Assembly (NCBI GenBank): GCA_035627615.1
Contig: DASPLL010000020.1
Coordinates: forward strand, 1 to 64,000
Length of the DNA stretch: 64,000 nucleotides
DNA from: BRH-c25 sp035627615
GTDB taxonomy: Bacteria; Bacillota; Clostridia; Lutisporales; Lutisporaceae
Reading direction: 5' to 3'
Below the pieces are notes generated by a model, which ran no database searches, was not told where the DNA came from, and worked only from the letters and a program-made list of their open reading frames with translations. Of this stretch, positions 26,783-35,718 are shown one piece after another; position 1 is the stretch's first letter; each line of letters starts with the position of its first letter. The translations under genes were made by a program, and so were the position numbers.

Positions 26783-26827
26783 AAAAGGTATGGTTCAGTT
26801 CACTGACCCATACCTTTTTTATTTTTC
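26783..26827 (+). terminator. Terminator after the VanY gene
   Basis: AAAAGGTATGG (26783-26793) pairs with CCATACCTTTT (26808-26818), extended inside by TCAGT/ACTGA, and is followed by TTTTATTTTT. Confidence 0.9.
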
Positions 26828-26963
26828 TATCTCCAGGTATATTCAAGCGTATACTTTACATATATTATACTCAAATCTTTTGCTAGGTTTATTGCCTTGT
26901 CGCTTGAAATATTGCAATAAGTGCTGTAGTATTGAGAAAACGAAGTTTTCTGCGAAGTTCTCC

Positions 26964-27055
26964 GTTACGGGTTACGCGATTCGTGTTTCGCGTATATCCG
27001 GGATTGGCTTCGGAGCCTTGCCCGAATTACTCGTAACGCGTAACTCGCAACGCAC
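26964..27055. repeat. Heptad element 4 (GTTACGN units)
   Basis: Left arm: four phased heptads from 26964 (GTTACGG, GTTACGC, GATTCGT, GTTTCGC). Right arm inverted at 27025-27052 with units GTTGCGA, GTTACGC, GTTACGA and GTAATTC. The inner part reads GTATATCCGGGATTGG rather than the usual GGTATTCC core. It is compact (about 90 bp) and lies just upstream of the AraC-type gene, downstream of VanY. Confidence 0.62.
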
Positions 27056-27077
27056 AACAAGCTTGGGGAGGTAGACG

Positions 27078-27968
27078 ATGCAGGATAATATTTTAATAAC
27101 CGGTAGTAAGCGTGGATATCTGAACAAGGACTTTCAGTTCTTTCATTTGAAGGATAGAAAAAGTATGGAATTTGAATTCCACTTTCACGATTTTAATAAA
27201 ATAATAGTATTCATATCGGGGAATGTAACATATCTGGTAGAAGGGAAGGCATATAAGCTTAAGCCCTGGGACATACTTCTCGTTAGCAGCAGCGATATAC
27301 ATAAGGCCATAATAGGTACTTCCGGGACCTATGAGAGGATGATCCTATGGGTCAATTCAAATTTCCTGCAAAAATACGGCAGCTCCGGGAGTAATTTACT
27401 GACTTGCTTTGAGATAGCGTCCAAAGAGAAACGGAATATACTCAGATTGAATCCGGAGCTGCTCCGTCAGGCGAAGCACCTTCTTTCACAGCTTGAAGAG
27501 GAGTGTACTGGTGACGGCTTTGGAAGCACAGTACTCAGAAATTCATTATTCCTGCAGTTCATCGTATATCTCAACAGGCTGTATCTTAAGACTGATACTA
27601 TAATATATCAGGCAGATGGGGATTATAATGAGAGCATAGGGAAAGTAATGAGCTATATCAATGAAAACCTTTATGAGGATATGTCAATCGAAGGTCTTGC
27701 ATCCAGATTCTATATGAGCAAGTACCATCTGATGCATAAGTTCAAGAGCCAGACAGGTTATACCATACACAGCTACATCCTCCAGAAGCGGCTGATGATG
27801 GCCAATACTCTCATAAAATCCGGCAAATCCATGACTGAGGCCTGTGCGGAATGCGGTTTCGGGGACTATTCAAGCTTCGTCAGGGCCTTTAAGAAAATGT
27901 ATGGGCTGTCACCGAAGAAACATCATAAGCTGATGGAGGAAATGGAAAGACAGGGAGGTCATATATGA
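27078..27968 (+). CDS. AraC-family regulator with N-terminal cupin domain
   Basis: A 296-residue regulator. The N-terminal half is a sugar-sensing type cupin (FHFHDFNKIIVFISGNVTYLVEGKAYKLKPWDILLVSS). The C-terminal 100 residues hold two helix-turn-helices: EDMSIEGLASRFYMSKYHLMHKFK and TEACAECGFGDYSSFVRAFKKMYGLSPKK. The stop overlaps the start of the glycosidase-like gene by four bases, so it very likely controls its own operon (glycosidase-like plus two nitrilase-fold proteins). The effector is unknown. The start has GGGGAGG. Confidence 0.9.
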   Translation: MQDNILITGSKRGYLNKDFQFFHLKDRKSMEFEFHFHDFNKIIVFISGNVTYLVEGKAYKLKPWDILLVSSSDIHKAIIGTSGTYERMILWVNSNFLQKYGSSGSNLLTCFEIASKEKRNILRLNPELLRQAKHLLSQLEEECTGDGFGSTVLRNSLFLQFIVYLNRLYLKTDTIIYQADGDYNESIGKVMSYINENLYEDMSIEGLASRFYMSKYHLMHKFKSQTGYTIHSYILQKRLMMANTLIKSGKSMTEACAECGFGDYSSFVRAFKKMYGLSPKKHHKLMEEMERQGGHI

Positions 27969-29746
27969 ACAGGATACTGACTACTCCGAAAGAAATAGAA
28001 AAGAATGAAAGGGTACTCTATGGGGGCAACCATTATATAAGTCTGCCCGAAATCAGCACTGCTGACGCCTCTGTCAAAAGTATGAACATATTGTCCTTGG
28101 CCAATAAAGGCCTGGTGGAGATCAAGGGGGAGGAAACGCTGTTCAGACCTGAGTTTTATAAGGACGGCAGGAAGCTAACCATTCAGCACGCAGATGTATA
28201 TCTGGAAGATTATTATGTTCCGGTCTTCTGCTTCGGGCTGGAGGGTGGAGCTCAGGTAAAGGTAAAGCTCTATGCGGATCTCTATGAAAAGGGCTTTGTA
28301 TATGAGTTTGAAAGCTCCGAGGTTATTGAAGCAAGGCTTTTATGCACTTTGGATAAGCTCAGCCTGCTGCGGTTCAACTCTCATGCATCCATATTCAGAA
28401 AGGAAATGAAACTGGACAAATGGCTGGGGAATCCTGCAGTAAATATTACCTCGGGCAGTACAGGCCTGAGCATAGCCTTCGGAGGGGACAGGGATTTCGG
28501 ATACCAGCATATTGCCGGGGATAATCTCATTCTGAAGCTTCCATGCAGCGGCAGCAATGCCTTTTATATTACTGTAAATTCAGATATGGATGGGGCTTCC
28601 ACAACTCTCATACATTTCAGGCGGAAGGGCTACAGGGGCATATACGCTGAGCTGTCAGAATGGTTAAAGAGCAAAGCTTTGGAGTATGGTAAGGATACAC
28701 TGCTTCAGAAGCTTATGAATGAAAACATGTTTTTCAATTACTTCTTTGCGGTCGGAAAGGATATGGAAAGCGACAGATATGCCGCACTGACCTCCAGAAG
28801 CCCAAGGTATTATGTTTCGGGAGCTTTCTGGGAAAGGGACAGCTTCCTGTGGTCGTTCCCGTCGATAAAGCTGATAGATGATGAATTTTATAAAACTCTG
28901 TGCAGGGATATGCTGCTGATGCATGCAAAGAATGCAGGGGACCATGCCCATTATATAGACGGGACTGTGCTTTATCCTGGGTTTGAACTTGATGAAGCTG
29001 CCAGCTATTTTATACTGTTGGAAGGTTTGGAGGATATCGATGATGATGTAATGAGGGCTCTTGAAGCTGTTTTTAAAAGGATCGAGAGGGAATACGACAA
29101 TAATACCGGCCTTTACAGGACCTTCCTGATGCCCTCTGATGACCCCAGTGAATACCCTTTCCTCACTATAGATAATGTGATACTCTGGAGAGGCTTCAGA
29201 AACCTGCTTAAGGTATACCGGAGAATGGGTCATACAGAAAAAGCCGGGCTGATAGACAACAGGATGGAAGGTATATATAAAGGCATATATGATAAGCTTG
29301 TAAAAGAAGTAGACGGCACCAGGATATTTGCCTGGTCAGGCGATGGAAAGGGCGGCTTCAGCTTATACAATGATCCTCCGGGGAATTTGGGACTTTTGCA
29401 TTATTACGGCTTTATAGACTACAGGGAGGAGCTTTTCAGGAATACTATAGAGTATTATTATTCCCAGAAGTATAAATATTACTGTGAGTCATCCAAAATA
29501 TGTGAGCTGGCATGTGATCATCACCCCAGCACTCCTTCGGGACTGGGGCTTTGCGGGAGCATACTTAATCCTGTTCTGCAGGAGCGGGCAATAGGATGGC
29601 TGAAGGCTGCCGATATGGACTTCGGACTCCTATGTGAAAGCTTCGACAGAAATACGGGAGAGGCAAAGACCGGGGTGGGTTTTGCCACCGGAAGCGGCTA
29701 CCTGGCTTTTGCACTCTATCATGTGCTGATTCGGGCTAATAAGTAA
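27965..29746 (+). CDS. Putative (alpha/alpha)6-barrel glycosidase
   Basis: A 593-residue protein without signal peptide. The first 230 residues look like a beta-sandwich. The rest has features of (alpha/alpha)6-barrel glycosidases (GH63/GH125/GH78-like fold): YVSGAFWERDSFLWSFP, GTVLYPGFELDEAASYF, TIDNVILWRGFRNLLKVY, SGLGLCGSILNPVLQERAIGW and GVGFATGSGYLAFALYHV. The acid and base residues cannot be assigned without alignment; E and D in FWERDS and FELDEAA are candidates. The ATG overlaps the AraC stop, which indicates coupled translation. The intracellular location implies action on an imported oligosaccharide or a glycoconjugate. Confidence 0.65.
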   Translation: MNRILTTPKEIEKNERVLYGGNHYISLPEISTADASVKSMNILSLANKGLVEIKGEETLFRPEFYKDGRKLTIQHADVYLEDYYVPVFCFGLEGGAQVKVKLYADLYEKGFVYEFESSEVIEARLLCTLDKLSLLRFNSHASIFRKEMKLDKWLGNPAVNITSGSTGLSIAFGGDRDFGYQHIAGDNLILKLPCSGSNAFYITVNSDMDGASTTLIHFRRKGYRGIYAELSEWLKSKALEYGKDTLLQKLMNENMFFNYFFAVGKDMESDRYAALTSRSPRYYVSGAFWERDSFLWSFPSIKLIDDEFYKTLCRDMLLMHAKNAGDHAHYIDGTVLYPGFELDEAASYFILLEGLEDIDDDVMRALEAVFKRIEREYDNNTGLYRTFLMPSDDPSEYPFLTIDNVILWRGFRNLLKVYRRMGHTEKAGLIDNRMEGIYKGIYDKLVKEVDGTRIFAWSGDGKGGFSLYNDPPGNLGLLHYYGFIDYREELFRNTIEYYYSQKYKYYCESSKICELACDHHPSTPSGLGLCGSILNPVLQERAIGWLKAADMDFGLLCESFDRNTGEAKTGVGFATGSGYLAFALYHVLIRANK

Positions 29747-29775
29747 GCAAATCAGCCATAGGAGGAGGGTTACCG

Positions 29776-30600
29776 ATGAAGTCTGCTGCCATAGTGTTTA
29801 AGGAAGAAGATTGTCAAGGGCTTACCGGCTACGAAAAGCTTCTGGAGAAGATAAAAGGCCGGTTGGACTTCTGCCGTGAGCAGAATATAAGCATTGTGGT
29901 TTTCCCTGCACTTCTGGGATGTATTTTTACTGACGGAGACAGGTATATAAATGATATTATTGAACTTTCAGATGCATATAAGGGTATGGCTATATGCCCG
30001 GGAAGCTTTTATGAAAGGGAAGCGGGGCATACTTATCACTCCTCCTGCATAATAACCGGCGGCAGTATAGCCATGAAACAGCGGCAATTGTACCTTGCGA
30101 AATGGGAAAAAAGCATCGGGCTCTCCCGTGGAACTGTGTTGAACAGTATTTTCATAGGAGGTATGAGGGCAGGGATGATTGTATCCACTGACGTATTCTA
30201 CCCACAGGTTTCCAGGGCTCTTGCCATGTCAGGGGTGGAGCTGGTATTGTCACCGGTGGCGATCAAAGGAAAAGGCAATATATCCAGGCAGCTGTCAGGC
30301 TTATGGCAGAACGTCCAGGCAAATCTGTTCTTCGGGATCGAAAGCGGCTTCAAGGGCAGCTTGAACGGCTGTGTATTCCACGGCCGTTCAATTATACATG
30401 CCCCTCTTCCGATGACGGAAAAAGAGAACGGTTTCATGGCTATCGAGAATAATACCCGTGAGGGTATGCTCGTTGCTGCGGAGCTTGACAGTGAAAAAAG
30501 GAAGGAAGCCGTAAGGAGATTCAATACACTGGCTCAACTGAACCCGGAGGCATACAAGGATATATTTATGGTATCTGGCGGTGAAGGTTATGATGGCTGA
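29776..30600 (+). CDS. Nitrilase-fold protein lacking the catalytic triad (probable pseudoenzyme)
   Basis: A 274-residue member of the carbon-nitrogen hydrolase fold. The framework is recognisable (ISIVVFPALLG, SSCIITGGSIAM, GMIVSTDVFYPQVSRALAMSGVELVLSP) but all three catalytic positions differ. The Glu of FPE is Ala45. The Lys of the K-x-H-L motif is Gln104 (RQLYL). The Cys of the C-x-D motif is Ser137 (VSTD). The downstream gene encodes a related protein with an intact triad. The pair may form a hetero-oligomer in which this subunit is structural or regulatory. The ribosome binding site is strong (GGAGGAGGG). Confidence 0.72.
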   Translation: MKSAAIVFKEEDCQGLTGYEKLLEKIKGRLDFCREQNISIVVFPALLGCIFTDGDRYINDIIELSDAYKGMAICPGSFYEREAGHTYHSSCIITGGSIAMKQRQLYLAKWEKSIGLSRGTVLNSIFIGGMRAGMIVSTDVFYPQVSRALAMSGVELVLSPVAIKGKGNISRQLSGLWQNVQANLFFGIESGFKGSLNGCVFHGRSIIHAPLPMTEKENGFMAIENNTREGMLVAAELDSEKRKEAVRRFNTLAQLNPEAYKDIFMVSGGEGYDG

Positions 30601-31645
30601 TTTACTCGGGAAATGGTTTGAATGGAAGCTTAGGGAGTCCAGTATAAAAAGAAAGCTCGACAGTATAAAATCCTCTGAAGCCGGCAGCAAGGACAAGGTC
30701 AAGGGGGTCAGGGCAGCTGCCGTGCAAAGGAGAGTAAGTCCGGTAAGAAATATGGAAGCTTATGCTGATGTGGCGGAGAGCTTTGTAAAATCAGCAGCAG
30801 AGCAAGGCTGTGATATAATAGCCTTTCCTGAGTATAATTTTCTTGACCTTCTTGGGATAATACCCGGATTTGCCGCTTTGAACCGCTATCTGAACGGCAG
30901 ATCAGCTTCTCCCGGGGACGGTCCCGGTATGGTCATGGCCGGACTTTATTCAGTGCTTTTCAGTATTTCTGCATCAATACAGAATGCAGTCGAACAGATA
31001 ATGTGCGGTTTGGCCTTGAAGTACCGTATATATATTTATACCGGAAGCTACTTCATAAACGAAGGTGGACAGCTTTATAACGGAGGAGCGGTTATCTCCC
31101 GTGAGGGAGAAATCCTCGGGAGGCAGAAAAAAATGCACCTGACCGACTTTGAAGAGCAGCTGGGTATCAAAAGAGCCGATGAATTCATGACGTTTTCACT
31201 GGATATAGGGAAGGTGACATTTCCAGTATGTATGGATGCCACATACTATGAGGTATTCAACCTGGCAAGAAGCCGGGGCTGCGATATTGTAGTGCTTCCG
31301 ATAGCCAATAACGAAGAGTACAGGCTCTACAGGGCGCTCCGGGGCATATGGCCGAGGGTGCAGGAATCCCATGTATATGGGATAAAGTCTTCACTGAACG
31401 GCTGGTTCTGCGGTATGCATTTTACCGGAAAAGCCGGAATTTTTGCGCCGATTGCCATGACAGCCCGGGAGGATGGTGTAGTGTCCATATCGAAATATTT
31501 TGAGGGGGACTCGCTTATAACGGGAGATATTGATCTTGAGGAGTTATATAAGGAGCGGGATGATGATGAGTATTATGGGGACTGCAATCCTGTTTTTGAA
31601 AAAGGATATTATCAGAGCACTTATTTCTTGAGTCTGAAAGGTTGA
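30593..31645 (+). CDS. Carbon-nitrogen hydrolase (nitrilase superfamily) with intact triad
   Basis: About 350 residues. An N-terminal extension of roughly 40 residues precedes a nitrilase-superfamily domain with Glu80 in AFPEYNF, Lys180 in GRQKKMHL and Cys213 in FPVCMDATYYEVF: the canonical Glu-Lys-Cys triad. A hydrophobic insertion (about residues 110-140) separates the first two. The substrate is unknown; amides, nitriles or carbamoyl compounds are possible. It overlaps the end of the preceding triad-less paralogue by eight bases. ATG 30593 or 30590 could be the start; 30593 has better spacing to GGTGAAGG. Confidence 0.78.
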   Translation: MADLLGKWFEWKLRESSIKRKLDSIKSSEAGSKDKVKGVRAAAVQRRVSPVRNMEAYADVAESFVKSAAEQGCDIIAFPEYNFLDLLGIIPGFAALNRYLNGRSASPGDGPGMVMAGLYSVLFSISASIQNAVEQIMCGLALKYRIYIYTGSYFINEGGQLYNGGAVISREGEILGRQKKMHLTDFEEQLGIKRADEFMTFSLDIGKVTFPVCMDATYYEVFNLARSRGCDIVVLPIANNEEYRLYRALRGIWPRVQESHVYGIKSSLNGWFCGMHFTGKAGIFAPIAMTAREDGVVSISKYFEGDSLITGDIDLEELYKERDDDEYYGDCNPVFEKGYYQSTYFLSLKG

Positions 31646-31736
31646 CATTTAGGGCATTAGGGCTTAATATTATTATGGCTTATAATTTAAATCTGCGTAA
31701 TTGTTTTAAGATGAAGGAAAATGGGGTGTGATGCTT

Positions 31737-32552
31737 ATGAAGGCCGCTAATGGCAAGCTCAAGCTCTATGGTTTTAATAATCTTACAAAATCCTTGAGCT
31801 TTAACATCTATGATATTTGCTACACCAAGTCCGATGAAGACCGTACGAAATATATCGAGTACATTGATGAGCAGTATAATTCCACAAGGCTTACCAAGAT
31901 ACTCAGCGATGTTACGGAAATGATAGGGGCAAGTGTGTTGAATGTGGCCAAGCAGGATTATGATCCTCAGGGAGCCAGCGTTACGCTTTTGATTTCCGAA
32001 GAGGAGGTTCCTCTTTATGTGCTTGATCCTTCCTGCAACAGGGGGATAATTACTCCGGTAAGGGAGAACATAGTCGGGCATCTGGATAAAAGCCATGTAA
32101 CAGTGCATACTTATCCGGAAAGCCACCCACAGAACGAAATCAGCACCTTCAGGGTTGACATAGATGTGACTACCTGTGGAACGATTTCGCCGCTAAAAGC
32201 ATTGAACTATCTTATACAGAGCTTTGATTCGGATATTATTACCATAGACTACAGGGTCAGGGGCTTTACAAGGGACATACACGGACGGAAACACTTCATT
32301 GACCATAAGATCAACTCAATACAGAATTTCATTGCTAAGGAAACAATAGACAGATACAATCTCATAGATATGAACATCTACCAGTCCAGTATATTCCACA
32401 CAAAAATGAGGATAAGCGACCTGGTCCTCAGCAACTATCTGTTTGAGATCAAAGAAGAGGATCTGAGTCCCAAGGAGAGAAAGGAAATAATTAAAAAGCT
32501 GGACAGGGAAATATCGGAAATTTTCTACGGGATAAATCTTCCCAAGGTATAA
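31737..32552 (+). CDS. speD: S-adenosylmethionine decarboxylase proenzyme, class Ia
   Basis: A 271-residue protein of the long bacterial SpeD class (E. coli type, about 264 residues). Self-cleavage before Ser119 in HLDKSHVTVHTYPESHP would create the pyruvoyl cofactor. TLLISEEEVP and TTCGTISPLKALNYLI are further family landmarks. It makes decarboxylated SAM for spermidine synthesis. No spermidine synthase is adjacent. ATG 31737 is chosen for its spacing from GGGGTG; GTG 31728 and ATG 31731 are in frame. A terminator follows. Confidence 0.92.
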   Translation: MKAANGKLKLYGFNNLTKSLSFNIYDICYTKSDEDRTKYIEYIDEQYNSTRLTKILSDVTEMIGASVLNVAKQDYDPQGASVTLLISEEEVPLYVLDPSCNRGIITPVRENIVGHLDKSHVTVHTYPESHPQNEISTFRVDIDVTTCGTISPLKALNYLIQSFDSDIITIDYRVRGFTRDIHGRKHFIDHKINSIQNFIAKETIDRYNLIDMNIYQSSIFHTKMRISDLVLSNYLFEIKEEDLSPKERKEIIKKLDREISEIFYGINLPKV

Positions 32553-32570
32553 TAGAATAAAGTGTTTAAA

Positions 32571-32595
32571 GAATAGCAGCGCTGCTATTCTTTTT
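32571..32595 (+). terminator. Terminator after speD
   Basis: Perfect palindrome GAATAGCAGC/GCTGCTATTC followed by TTTTTG. Confidence 0.88.
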
Positions 32596-32656
32596 GTTTG
32601 ACTAATTGCGAAATAGGTGAAATAATTTACCTATACTACAAAAATTGAGGTATATT

Positions 32657-33271
32657 ATGTCTAATTTCAAAGAGGTTTTATGCAATGCAATAGGAAGGCT
32701 TCATATCCCCCAGGAGCTGTCGGAACTGAAAGGAAAAAAGCTGCTTCACGTTTCGGATACTCCCGTCTGCTTTTATTCCGGGCTCAGGCGGCTCATAAAC
32801 ATACTGAAGCCTGATTACATCATCCATACGGGGGATATGGCGGATAATATAAAGCTGGAGCTTTACCCCACTTCAATCTGCGAATATGAGAAATGGATAA
32901 AAAGGCTGGCAGCTATGCTTGAGGCATCCGGAGCCGAGGTTGTCCTGGCAATGGGCAATCATGACGATTTCGATATTGCCGGTAAATATTTCAAAAGCAG
33001 CCGGATACTGAAGGAGGCTGAGACAATCAAAGTAGAGGATATGAGCTTCAGGATCAGCCATAAGCCTGAAGGTATATTGGAGGACCCTGCACAGTATAAT
33101 TTGTTCGGACATGACCTGACTTTAAAGAGCGGCTGCATAGATAATAAATTGTATTACAATGGAATTTCAAACATAAATATAATTGAGCTGGATTCGGGGG
33201 AGTGCACGACTTTGAGCTATCCTTCGGGTACTGATGATGCAAGGCTGGGGAGACGGAAAATAGGGCTGTGA
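32657..33271 (+). CDS. Calcineurin-like metallophosphoesterase
   Basis: A 204-residue small phosphoesterase. Motifs appear in order: HVSDTP (motif I, normally DxH, here D-T-P without the His), HTGDMAD (GD), MGNHDDF (GNHD), ISHKPEG (H) and FGHDLTL (GHxx). Most metal ligands are kept, so it may still be active, with an altered first site. The start at 32657 has GAGGT six bases upstream. It is followed 26 bp later by an unrecognised gene and may form a two-gene unit with it. Confidence 0.75.
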   Translation: MSNFKEVLCNAIGRLHIPQELSELKGKKLLHVSDTPVCFYSGLRRLINILKPDYIIHTGDMADNIKLELYPTSICEYEKWIKRLAAMLEASGAEVVLAMGNHDDFDIAGKYFKSSRILKEAETIKVEDMSFRISHKPEGILEDPAQYNLFGHDLTLKSGCIDNKLYYNGISNINIIELDSGECTTLSYPSGTDDARLGRRKIGL

Positions 33272-33297
33272 AATTGAATAGGATGGAGGTTGTATAA

Positions 33298-34302
33298 ATG
33301 TTCTCATTGGTTAGAAGCGGACCGAAAATATTACTTTTTGAGAGCAATAACATTCAGGAACTGAGAGATTACTTTATACATGAAAAGGAAGCAGCTGCAT
33401 ACGATTTTAATACTGCCTTTGAAAAATCCGGAGAGGACCATACCATCATTTTTGTAACCGGCAAAATAAAGGATGTCGTTGATATAAGGGAACTGGATGA
33501 AGCACTGATAGTGATCGAGGAGCCGGATGTAATACTCTGCAATTTGCTCAACGATAAGAAGAGCCGGCTTGTAACCAGATCAAGGATTGCGATCAGGATA
33601 ATACTGTTAAGGGCAATAGGGGATCTGGAAAGGGTAGTCAAGGAAATAGGTGAGGATTATAAGGCTGTGCAGGGGGATATAACAGATATACTTAATTCCT
33701 ACAATGATAAGGGTACGATGGTGGCTATAACCGATAAGCCTTTACACAGGACAGTCGGTGCAAAAGACATATACAGGAAGGCTTTGTTCATAGAGGAGAG
33801 GTACAGGCCTCTTTTGAGGAGCCTCAGGTCCAACGCACTCAAATATCTGAACAGCGGGCTGGGAAACAAGGATTGGTATGAGCTTGAAATAAGGATATTC
33901 GACAGATACAGTGAATACAGGCTTCACTATGAGAGACTGCTTGACATCATGGAGTGGCTGGAGCTGGGTATTATTCTGGGCGAATCCTGGGGTAAGGACT
34001 ACCCAAGACCTATGATGTCTGTTGAGGTATATAGGGTCAGATTCTTTACATACTACAGTCCGTTATATATCAAAAAGATACTTCTTGGCCTGGAGCTTCT
34101 TGATGACAGTACAAGGATAGTGGATTATGACCTGTATTATAACAGAAAAAAACTGAACTGGTCGGATGCTGCGGATGAGGGGATAAAGGCGAGGCACCTG
34201 ATAGGGGAGAAATACAGGAAAGAGATACTGTCAAAGCTGAGCGGTAAAGAAATTGAAAAGCTTTATGAAATTGAAAACAAAATATTAGCAACCAGGACAT
34301 AA
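33298..34302 (+). CDS. Uncharacterised 334-residue cytoplasmic protein
   Basis: I do not recognise a family. The protein has no signal peptide or membrane segment, is rich in Arg/Lys/Glu/Leu and has an early alpha/beta part (KILLFESNNIQEL, HTIIFVTGKIKDVVDIREL, ALIVIEEPDVILCNLLND). The later part is strongly helical (FIEERYRPLLRSLRSNALKYL, YELEIRIFDRYSEYRLHYERLLDIMEWLELG). It starts with ATG after GGATGGAGG and lies 26 bp after the phosphoesterase gene. Its codon use resembles its neighbours. Confidence 0.7.
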   Translation: MFSLVRSGPKILLFESNNIQELRDYFIHEKEAAAYDFNTAFEKSGEDHTIIFVTGKIKDVVDIRELDEALIVIEEPDVILCNLLNDKKSRLVTRSRIAIRIILLRAIGDLERVVKEIGEDYKAVQGDITDILNSYNDKGTMVAITDKPLHRTVGAKDIYRKALFIEERYRPLLRSLRSNALKYLNSGLGNKDWYELEIRIFDRYSEYRLHYERLLDIMEWLELGIILGESWGKDYPRPMMSVEVYRVRFFTYYSPLYIKKILLGLELLDDSTRIVDYDLYYNRKKLNWSDAADEGIKARHLIGEKYRKEILSKLSGKEIEKLYEIENKILATRT

Positions 34303-34358
34303 AGTATATATGCAGCTTGTTACAAATAAAGAGTTATGATAGTATTGGGGGTTATCAG

Positions 34359-35534
34359 TTGAAAAACAGGGATTTGATATTATTTATGCTTGCCAGCGCA
34401 TTTATCGGAATCAGTCAGAGTATAGACGCCTCGGTTTTTAATAATTTTTTAAGCGACGCCTTTCATCTTACTGTTTCACAAAGGACTATACTGGAGTTCC
34501 CAAGAGAGCTTCCCGGATTCCTGGTGGTTTTTGTCTCGGGAGCGCTGCTTTTTCTCGGAGATGTGAGGATAGCTTCCCTGGCAAATATGATTGCCGCTTT
34601 TGGACTTCTGGGACTGGGACACCTTGCATCGGATTATTATAGCATGATGCTGTGGATGACGGTATATAGCATGGGGCAGCATTTGTTTATGCCCATGTCC
34701 AGCAGCATAGGGATGAATCTGGCGGAAGAAGGCAGTCTCGGAAAGGTACTGGGAAGGATTAACGGATTGAATACGGCTGCTTACCTTGCTACCAGTCTTT
34801 TGACGGCCTTGATATTCAGATATGTGAAGGTAAATTACAGTATTGCCTTTACGGCAGGAGCTTTTGCATTCATATGTGCCTGCCTGCTTATGCTGTTCAT
34901 GAAGCCACATAAGCCCAAGATCAGAGCGAAGAGGCTTTTTTTAAGGAAGGAATACAGGCTCTACTATTGGCTCAGTGTACTGTACGGCGCAAGGAAACAG
35001 ATTTTCATAACCTTTGGGCCCTGGGTGCTCATTAAAGTATTCAGCCAGGGAGTAAGTACTTTTGCTGTGCTGGGTTTCTTTATTGCAGGATTCGGAATAG
35101 CATTCAAGCCTTTTGTAGGCAGCATGGTGGATAAGAGAGGTGAAAGATTCGTGCTGGCGGCAGAAGCTGGTGCATTGATTATCATCTGTGCAGGTTACGC
35201 CTTTGCCGAGGATATTTCCGGTTTGTTGGGCGTAAGCGGAGCGGCGCTGTTTATTATCTGTGGCTGTTTTGTAATAGATAAGCTGCTGGATGCAACAACT
35301 ATAGCCAGGGCGACATATATAAAAAAAATCGCCGTCAAACCGGAGGATGTTTCTCCTACGCTGTCCATGGGCCTGAGCATAGACCATGCCGTATCGATGG
35401 TGGTGCCGTGGCTGGGCAGCCTGGTATGGAACGCATTAGGATATGAATATGTCTTTATCCTGGGAGCATTTATAGCAGTAGGAAATCTGCTGCTGACAAG
35501 ATATATAAAGACAGGTGCGAGGTACGAGGTTTGA
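34359..35534 (+). CDS. Major facilitator superfamily transporter
   Basis: About 391 residues with twelve predicted membrane segments (KNRDLILFMLASAFIGISQS at TM1, SLANMIAAFGLLGLGHL, KVLGRINGLNTAAYLATSLL). The central loop carries the basic MFS pattern KPHKPKIRAKRLFLRKEYR. The substrate is unknown. The start is TTG 34359, spaced seven bases from GGGGG. The final codons (T-G-A-R-Y-E-V-stop) lie inside the phased heptads of element 5, so the repeat has supplied the C-terminus and the stop codon. Confidence 0.85.
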   Translation: MKNRDLILFMLASAFIGISQSIDASVFNNFLSDAFHLTVSQRTILEFPRELPGFLVVFVSGALLFLGDVRIASLANMIAAFGLLGLGHLASDYYSMMLWMTVYSMGQHLFMPMSSSIGMNLAEEGSLGKVLGRINGLNTAAYLATSLLTALIFRYVKVNYSIAFTAGAFAFICACLLMLFMKPHKPKIRAKRLFLRKEYRLYYWLSVLYGARKQIFITFGPWVLIKVFSQGVSTFAVLGFFIAGFGIAFKPFVGSMVDKRGERFVLAAEAGALIIICAGYAFAEDISGLLGVSGAALFIICGCFVIDKLLDATTIARATYIKKIAVKPEDVSPTLSMGLSIDHAVSMVVPWLGSLVWNALGYEYVFILGAFIAVGNLLLTRYIKTGARYEV

Positions 35535-35634
35535 GGTTCGAGGAAAGGCTCAGGTATTCCTTTCAGGTCGGAAAAACGGTAACCACGACACACGGATGTT
35601 ACCCGTTCTCCCCGTACCCCGCACCTTGTACCCG
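35514..35634. repeat. Heptad element 5 (GGTNCGA units), overlapping the MFS stop codon
   Basis: Left arm: four phased heptads at 35514-35541 (GGTGCGA, GGTACGA, GGTTTGA, GGTTCGA). The TGA of the third is the stop of the MFS gene. The core CAGGTATTCCTTTCAGGTC is at 35551-35569. The right arm, inverted, holds three units (GGTACAA, GGTGCGG, GGTACGG) at about 35613-35633, next to a GTTACCCGTT block also seen in element 2. Short frames in this stretch are products of the repeat. Confidence 0.7.
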
Positions 35635-35718
35635 AAAAAACTTGTCTTATTTTTTTTTCGAACCATTGACAAGCCCCATGCATATACTGATAGCAAATGT
35701 GTATGGGAGTGAATGCAT

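Noticed and set aside
26790..27074. 94-codon frame between VanY and the AraC gene
   Set aside because: It starts inside the VanY terminator and its end is made of heptad-element arms; it has no ribosome binding site or family match.
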